Below, in pieces: positions 59,567 through 64,000 of a stretch of 64,000 bases of DNA. The DNA is from Scytonema hofmannii PCC 7110 (GTDB lineage Bacteria; Cyanobacteriota; Cyanobacteriia; Cyanobacteriales; Nostocaceae): assembly GCF_000346485.2 (NCBI RefSeq), contig NZ_KQ976354.1:7978221-8042220 (forward strand), written 5' to 3'. Each line of letters opens with the position of its first letter. Positions within the stretch are counted from its first letter, which is position 1. The notes under the pieces were generated by a model. It was not told the origin of the DNA and made no database searches. It saw nothing but the letters and a program-made list of their open reading frames with translations. The position numbers and the translations under genes are program-made.

Positions 59567-61054
59567 ATGACTATTGCTCTAGACCGTCCGACACAAAAAA
59601 CCAAGTCTGCTCAGATTCGGGAAAAACTGGGTTATCCGGTGATTGATACTGATGTTCATACCCAGGAATTTGAACCAGCAGTCTTGGATTATTTAGAGCA
59701 AGTTGCAGGAAGCGCAATTGTTGAACGCTTCAAAGAACATTTACCAGGAGCTTCTCGCTTTAAGTGGTATAAACAAACTTGGGAAGAACGTTTCAATTAT
59801 CGCACTAACCGTCCTAACTGGTGGGGTCGTCCGACTAAAAATACCTTAAATTTGGCTACCATCAGCTTGCCTAAGCTATTACACGAACGCTTGCAAGAAG
59901 CAGGTACAGACTTTGCTGTCGTGTACCCCAATTTAGCAACTATGGCTCCAAATATTGGTAATGAAGAAATGCGAAGAGCAGTGTGCCGCGCACTTAACAA
60001 CTATCATGCTGATATTTTCCGCCCCTATGCCGATCGCCTCACACCAATTGCTGCAATTCCCATGCATACGCCCCAAGAGGCAATTGAAGAGTTAGAATAT
60101 GCGGTGAAGGTACTGGGACTAAAAACAATTCAAATCCCAGGTTACGTCCGTCGTCCCATTCCTGCTTTTGAGAAGTATGGCAAGGAAGTTGCAAATGAAG
60201 TGGTTTGGCTTGATAACTTTGGCATAGATAGCGAATATGATTACGATCCATTCTGGGCGAAGTGCGTAGAACTTAAAGTTGTACCCACTACCCACGCTTC
60301 TAGTCAAGGTTGGACAACTCAACGCTCAGTTACCAACGCTCAGTACAACCACATTAACCACTTTGCTTTTGCTGCAGAAGCACTGTGCAAATCTCTATTC
60401 TTCGGTGGTGTTACCCGTCGCTTCCCCACTTTAAAATTTGCTTTCTTGGAAGGTGGTTCAGCTTGGGGTGCTAGCTTGTATGCTGATATCATTTGGCATT
60501 GGGAAACCCGCAACAAAGAACATTTGTTAAAAAATAATAACCCCGCCAATATCGATCGCGAAGAACTGATGAGATTATATGCTCTTTATGGTGGTGAATT
60601 AGTGGATGGTCGCTTGGATAAACTAGGCAGTGGTTTAGGCTTCCACACTGATTTGATAGCTCCCTCTGAACCAGGCGAACTAAATGAATTTGCCGATGCC
60701 GGAATTGAGAAGCCGGAAGATGTTCGCGATCGCTTCTTGAATCATTTTTACTTTGGCACTGAATCAGATGATACCCGTGTAGCACAAGCCTTTAACCGCA
60801 AAGCCAATCCCTATGGCGTCCGGATTAAAGCCTTCTTGGGTTCTGATTCCGGTCACTGGGATGTACCCGATATCACCACCGTCACTGCTAACGCTTACGC
60901 TTTAGTAGAAGGGGAAATTATCACTGAAGAAGATTTACGCCACTTCTTGTCGATTCACCCATTGGAGTTGTACACCAGTCTCGATCAAGACTTCTTCAAA
61001 GGTACGGCTGTTGAGAAAGAGGCAGAAGAATATTTAGTGAGTGTTGGGCGTTAA
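59567..61054 (+). CDS. Amidohydrolase-2 (TIM-barrel metal-dependent hydrolase) 2
   Basis: 495 residues, paralogue of the preceding gene with the same landmarks: PVIDTDVHTQEFEPAVLDYL, VVPTTHASSQGW, and KAFLGSDSGHWDVPD. Sequence differences cluster in the segment after residue 240 and around residue 340, which probably line the substrate pocket, so the two may differ in specificity. It lies 88 bp downstream of the first, presumably in one transcript unless the heptamer repeat terminates it. Confidence 0.85.
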   Translation: MTIALDRPTQKTKSAQIREKLGYPVIDTDVHTQEFEPAVLDYLEQVAGSAIVERFKEHLPGASRFKWYKQTWEERFNYRTNRPNWWGRPTKNTLNLATISLPKLLHERLQEAGTDFAVVYPNLATMAPNIGNEEMRRAVCRALNNYHADIFRPYADRLTPIAAIPMHTPQEAIEELEYAVKVLGLKTIQIPGYVRRPIPAFEKYGKEVANEVVWLDNFGIDSEYDYDPFWAKCVELKVVPTTHASSQGWTTQRSVTNAQYNHINHFAFAAEALCKSLFFGGVTRRFPTLKFAFLEGGSAWGASLYADIIWHWETRNKEHLLKNNNPANIDREELMRLYALYGGELVDGRLDKLGSGLGFHTDLIAPSEPGELNEFADAGIEKPEDVRDRFLNHFYFGTESDDTRVAQAFNRKANPYGVRIKAFLGSDSGHWDVPDITTVTANAYALVEGEIITEEDLRHFLSIHPLELYTSLDQDFFKGTAVEKEAEEYLVSVGR

Positions 61055-61100
61055 GATTTCCAGTTAAGGGGCTTCCAAACAAAAAAATAATCAACTTTTT

Positions 61101-61164
61101 CTTGTGGTGCGGTGCTCACAGCCTGCCAATAGTAAGGGACGGGCGAGGACGCCCGTACCACAAG
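61101..61164. repeat. Hairpin repeat / probable bidirectional terminator
   Basis: CTTGTGGT (61101-61108) pairs with ACCACAAG (61157-61164), enclosing GGGCGAGGACGCCC. It lies between two converging genes. Confidence 0.6.
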
Positions 61165-61220
61165 ATTGAGTATTTTATTTCTTGGACATCCTAATGTGCA
61201 AATCAACTTGGCATCGTCGG

Positions 61221-62453
61221 TCAAACAGAATGTAGCGCCCCTAGTCGGCGTAATTCCGGCAGTAGCAAGGTCATGATTAACACAACAATAATCGTGCCAA
61301 TTCCACCGCCAACGACAGCTAGAGTCGGTCCAAACAAAGCTGCTGCTAAACCAGATTCAAAACTCCCCAACTCATTAGATGTGCTAATAAACACGCTATT
61401 CACAGCCGAAACACGACCGCGTAGTTCATCTGGGGTACGCAGCTGTACTAAGGTGTGACGGATGACGACGCTGATGTTGTCAAAAGCTCCACTCAGTGCC
61501 AACATCAGTAGGGATAGCCAAAAAGAACGCGACAAGCCAAAGACGATCATTACTGCACCAAACCCAACAACTGACCACAATAAAGCAATCCCTGCTCTTT
61601 TCATTGGTGGTAGATGTGCCAAGGATACTGCCATTAACAATGCGCCAACTGCTGGTGCTGCACGTAACCAACCCAATCCAGTCGGACCAACTTGCAAAAT
61701 GTCTTTAGCAAAGACGGGTAACAATGCCGTTGCTCCCCCCAACAACACAGCAAACATATCAAGAGCGATCGCAGCGAAAATGACTTTATTGTGCCAGACA
61801 AAATGCATTCCCGCGACTAAAGTTTTAAAAGAAGGTGTTTGCGGTGATAAACGAACAGTTTTACTGTAAGGGATAGCTGCAATTAAACCCATACAGATCA
61901 TAATTAGTGCTCCGTCAATGATATAGATTCTAGTGGCACTTTTTTGTAGGGCGATGAGCGCTCCACTTAACGCTGGACCAAGTACAGCTGCTAGTTGAAA
62001 ACCACTGCTATTCCATGTGGCTGCATTGCTAAATACTTCTAGGGGGATAAGTTGGGGTAGCAGAGCATTACTAGCTGGATTGTTAAAAGCTTTAGCAACA
62101 CCACCTAAAAATAGGCAAGTAAAAAAGAGAAAAATAGAGCCGTGAGAATAAGAGAGGATTGCTAAACCAAAGGAGCACAAGGCAAGCATCAAATCGGTAA
62201 AGAATACAGTACGCTGGCGGTTCCATCTATCGGCAATATGACCTGCAGGTAATATCAGTAAAATTACTGGAATTACTTGTACCAAACCTACTCCACCTAA
62301 GATGAGTGCTGAACCAGTGCGTTCGTAGAGTTCCCAACCAATGGCTACACTCTGCATTTGAGTACCAAACAGGAGAAGGTTGCGAGCAATGGCAAAGAGA
62401 CGGTAATTACGATAGCGCCATGCGGCATAAGGATCGTGAAGTTGTTGGGACAT
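61221..62453 (-). CDS. MFS exporter (EntS/DHA3 type)
   Basis: 410 residues, twelve predicted helices. DPYAAWRYRNYRLFAIARNL, LFGTQMQSVAIGWELYERTG, ILPAGHIADRWNRQRTVFF and VQLRTPDELRGRVSAVNSVF are the DHA3/EntS signatures. Enterobactin-type or other small hydrophobic molecules are exported by relatives. The palindrome at 62477 may be its operator. Confidence 0.85.
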   Translation of the reverse strand: MSQQLHDPYAAWRYRNYRLFAIARNLLLFGTQMQSVAIGWELYERTGSALILGGVGLVQVIPVILLILPAGHIADRWNRQRTVFFTDLMLALCSFGLAILSYSHGSIFLFFTCLFLGGVAKAFNNPASNALLPQLIPLEVFSNAATWNSSGFQLAAVLGPALSGALIALQKSATRIYIIDGALIMICMGLIAAIPYSKTVRLSPQTPSFKTLVAGMHFVWHNKVIFAAIALDMFAVLLGGATALLPVFAKDILQVGPTGLGWLRAAPAVGALLMAVSLAHLPPMKRAGIALLWSVVGFGAVMIVFGLSRSFWLSLLMLALSGAFDNISVVIRHTLVQLRTPDELRGRVSAVNSVFISTSNELGSFESGLAAALFGPTLAVVGGGIGTIIVVLIMTLLLPELRRLGALHSV

Positions 62454-62476
62454 TCTAAATTGCTTTACAGTATAAT

Positions 62477-62491
62477 TTGTTCGTCGAACAA
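62477..62491 (-). promoter_or_regulatory. Operator candidate of the MFS exporter
   Basis: TTGTTCG-T-CGAACAA, a perfect 7-1-7 inverted repeat 23 bp upstream of the exporter start. Size fits TetR- or MarR-type regulators. No regulator gene is adjacent. Confidence 0.55.
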
Positions 62492-62700
62492 CCGACTAAA
62501 AAAGTGATTGACCAACCCACACGGGAGCTGGTTGACAGATTGCGTTAATCGATTAGTTTGTAATACTTAATGTTTGATTTACTAAATATTAGTATATAAT
62601 AATTTGGTGATTAAGAGTACAGATTTTTTTGTATCTATTTAACTGACACTTAGATGAAAAGGCTTTAACCAAACGCAAATCAGCAAAAAGAAAAAAGCTT

Positions 62701-64000
62701 ATGAGCCAAACACGCAAGTTTCGTTTAGGTGCGTTCATTCAAGCCACCGGACATCACGTCTCTGCTTGGCGACACCCCGATTCACAAGCAGATGCTGGTC
62801 TGAATTTCGAGCATTACAAGGAAATTACCCAGACTGCGGAACGCGGCTTGTTCGATGCAGTTTTCCTAGCAGATAGCCCAGGAGTCTGGGGCGATGCTCC
62901 AGAAACTCAGCATCGCAACGGTAAAGTCGTCCATTTCGAGCCGGTCACCCTCTTCTCAGCTTTGTCCTCGGTGACCCAAAATATCGGCTTTATTTCCACC
63001 GCCTCGACTACTTATGAAGAACCTTACACCCTAGCACGTAAATTTGCCTCCCTAGACTACTTGAGTAAGGGAAGAGCGGGCTGGAATGTAGTCACTACAG
63101 GCAATGAGAATGCCGCACGTAATTTCGGACTCGAGCATCACCCGGAACACAGCCAGCGTTATGAACGTGCTGAAGAGTTTGTGGAAGTGGTGAAAGGTCT
63201 GTGGGATAGCTGGGAAGACGATGCCTTCATCCGCGATAGAGAATCTGGTGTCTATTTCGATCCGAACAAACTGCATATACTAAACCACAAGGGCAAACAT
63301 TTTTCTGTAAAAGGTCCTTTGAACGTTGGTCGTCCGCCTCAAGGCTACCCGGTGATCGTTCAGGCTGGAGCCTCGGAAGCCGGACGCGATTTGGCTGCAC
63401 GCACTGCTGAAGTAATCTTCACCGCCAATCAAACCCTAGCCGATGCCCAAGAATTTTATGCTGATGTGAAAGGTAGACTGGGGAAATATGGACGCTCCCC
63501 AGACGATTTAAAAATCATGCCTGGTGCCTTCCCGATTATTGGGCATACCGAAGAAGAAGCTCAAGAAAAGTACGAATTCTTGCAATCGTTAATCCATCCT
63601 AATGTGGCCTGGAGTATTTTAAAGAACTATTACAAAAATGTCGATCTGTCGAAATATTCCTTAGATGATGTGGCTCCTGAACTGCCCAGCGACACCAACA
63701 CCAACAAGAGTCGCCTCAAACTAGTCAGAGATTTGGCTACTCGCGGCACTCTGACACTGCGTCAGTTGTATCTCTCTCTTGCAACCGCACGAGGTCATCG
63801 CACCATACTTGGTACTCCCGAAACCATTGCCGACCAACTAGAGGAATGGTTTAACAACGGTGCGGCAGATGGCTTTAATATCATGCCGCCAATCCTGCCT
63901 ACAGGATTAGATGACTTCGTTACCCTAGTCGTTCCTGTCCTACAGAAACGCGGACTGTTCCGTGTTGAATACGAGGGTAGTACCTTGCGTGAAAACCTGG
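62701..64000 (+). CDS. FMN-dependent monooxygenase of the NtaA/SnaA/DmoA family (cut by the window edge)
   Basis: The frame is open from ATG 62701 to the last base (433 codons). KFRLGAFIQATGHHVSAW, DAVFLADSPGVW, FISTASTTYEEPYTLARKFA, KGRAGWNVVTTGNENAARNF, and PVIVQAGASEAGRDLAA match the gene at 28428-29804 and place it in the same LLM branch (dimethyl sulfide, nitrilotriacetate and related monooxygenases). It lacks only the last 20 or so residues by comparison. TACTAAATATTAGTA (62580-62594), a 6-3-6 palindrome, lies 106 bp upstream and may be its operator. Confidence 0.9.
   Translation, partial: MSQTRKFRLGAFIQATGHHVSAWRHPDSQADAGLNFEHYKEITQTAERGLFDAVFLADSPGVWGDAPETQHRNGKVVHFEPVTLFSALSSVTQNIGFISTASTTYEEPYTLARKFASLDYLSKGRAGWNVVTTGNENAARNFGLEHHPEHSQRYERAEEFVEVVKGLWDSWEDDAFIRDRESGVYFDPNKLHILNHKGKHFSVKGPLNVGRPPQGYPVIVQAGASEAGRDLAARTAEVIFTANQTLADAQEFYADVKGRLGKYGRSPDDLKIMPGAFPIIGHTEEEAQEKYEFLQSLIHPNVAWSILKNYYKNVDLSKYSLDDVAPELPSDTNTNKSRLKLVRDLATRGTLTLRQLYLSLATARGHRTILGTPETIADQLEEWFNNGAADGFNIMPPILPTGLDDFVTLVVPVLQKRGLFRVEYEGSTLRENL

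Noticed and set aside
62465-62490. TACAGTAT upstream of the MFS exporter
   Set aside because: The partner arm is absent; a different, perfect palindrome lies within it and is the better operator candidate.
1-64000. CRISPR arrays, rRNA and tRNA genes
   Set aside because: No regularly spaced identical repeats with unique spacers, no cas genes, and no cloverleaf or rRNA-like sequence noticed. A tool scan would be needed to exclude a single tRNA.

Overview
The window looks like chromosomal DNA from a filamentous, heterocyst-type cyanobacterium. The evidence is the abundance of HIP1 octamers (GCGATCGC), heptameric tandem repeats (GATTAGG), G-rich 'gggagtgggg' tracts, palindromic AACCCGG and GTTGGGTT repeats, and protein families typical of Nostocales. 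I see no rRNA, tRNA or CRISPR array.

Most of the 64 kb reads as an accessory island for scavenging organic sulfur and related compounds. It holds four apparently intact sulfonate-type ABC substrate-binding proteins (5528-6580, 13578-14657, 19614-20651, 52391-53419) plus at least two broken ones (54929-55387, 57339-57524). It also carries a molybdate-type binding protein, three FMN-dependent LLM-class monooxygenases of SsuD/SfnG/NtaA type (28428-29804, 55628-56683, and 62701 to the window edge), an SfnB-like acyl-CoA-dehydrogenase-fold oxidoreductase, a ferredoxin with a broken flavoprotein partner, an arylsulfatase remnant, a MetQ remnant, a ComB-type phosphosulfolactate phosphatase, amidohydrolases, an amidase pair and several exporters. 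No permease or ATPase for the binding proteins is present here.

The most interesting signal is a recurring 26-bp inverted repeat, TACnGTAA-N10-TTACnGTA. I find it at 11 places, each 25-209 bp upstream of a start codon: binding proteins, the 2OG-Fe(II) dioxygenase, an aminotransferase-GNAT pair, a fasciclin protein, an O-methyltransferase, a dienelactone hydrolase, a TTC38-like TPR protein, the SfnB-like enzyme and an LLM monooxygenase. I read it as the operator of a shared, probably sulfur- or organosulfur-responsive regulator not encoded intact in the window.

Layout. 1-3 kb: divergent regulator start, acetoacetate-decarboxylase-like protein, alpha/beta hydrolase. 2.2-6.6 kb: an internally deleted and a full dioxygenase copy around a SplB-like radical-SAM protein, then binding protein 1. 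6.7-8.6 kb: an IS inserted into a methyltransferase start. 8.7-11 kb: a drug-type ABC exporter with a frameshifted MarR gene. 11-13 kb: aminotransferase and GNAT. 13.5-15.5 kb: binding protein 2 and ModA. 16-22.5 kb: Rpn-type nuclease, fasciclin, beta-propeller, binding protein 3, O-methyltransferase, ComB. 22.5-28.3 kb: mostly broken or chimeric genes. 28.4-33.2 kb: LLM monooxygenase, ferredoxin and a flavoprotein gene split by an IS607-like element. 33-37 kb: transporters, cupin, ChrB. 37-41 kb: gene shreds, Nudix, GNAT, methyltransferase. 41-44 kb: toxin-antitoxin pair, AtzG/amidase, LysE. 44-50 kb: duplicated TPR gene, IS630 and an MFS exporter. 50-57.6 kb: SfnB-like enzyme, binding protein 4, IS-truncated MetQ, LLM monooxygenase. 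58-64 kb: two tandem amidohydrolases, an MFS exporter and an LLM monooxygenase cut by the window edge.

The region is strikingly plastic. There are four transposable elements or remnants, two 28-bp insertions into HIP1 sites that each frameshift a gene, paralogue pairs in which one copy has a clean in-frame internal deletion, and 30-120 bp shreds of resident genes re-pasted elsewhere. The island appears to be actively gaining, shuffling and losing parts.
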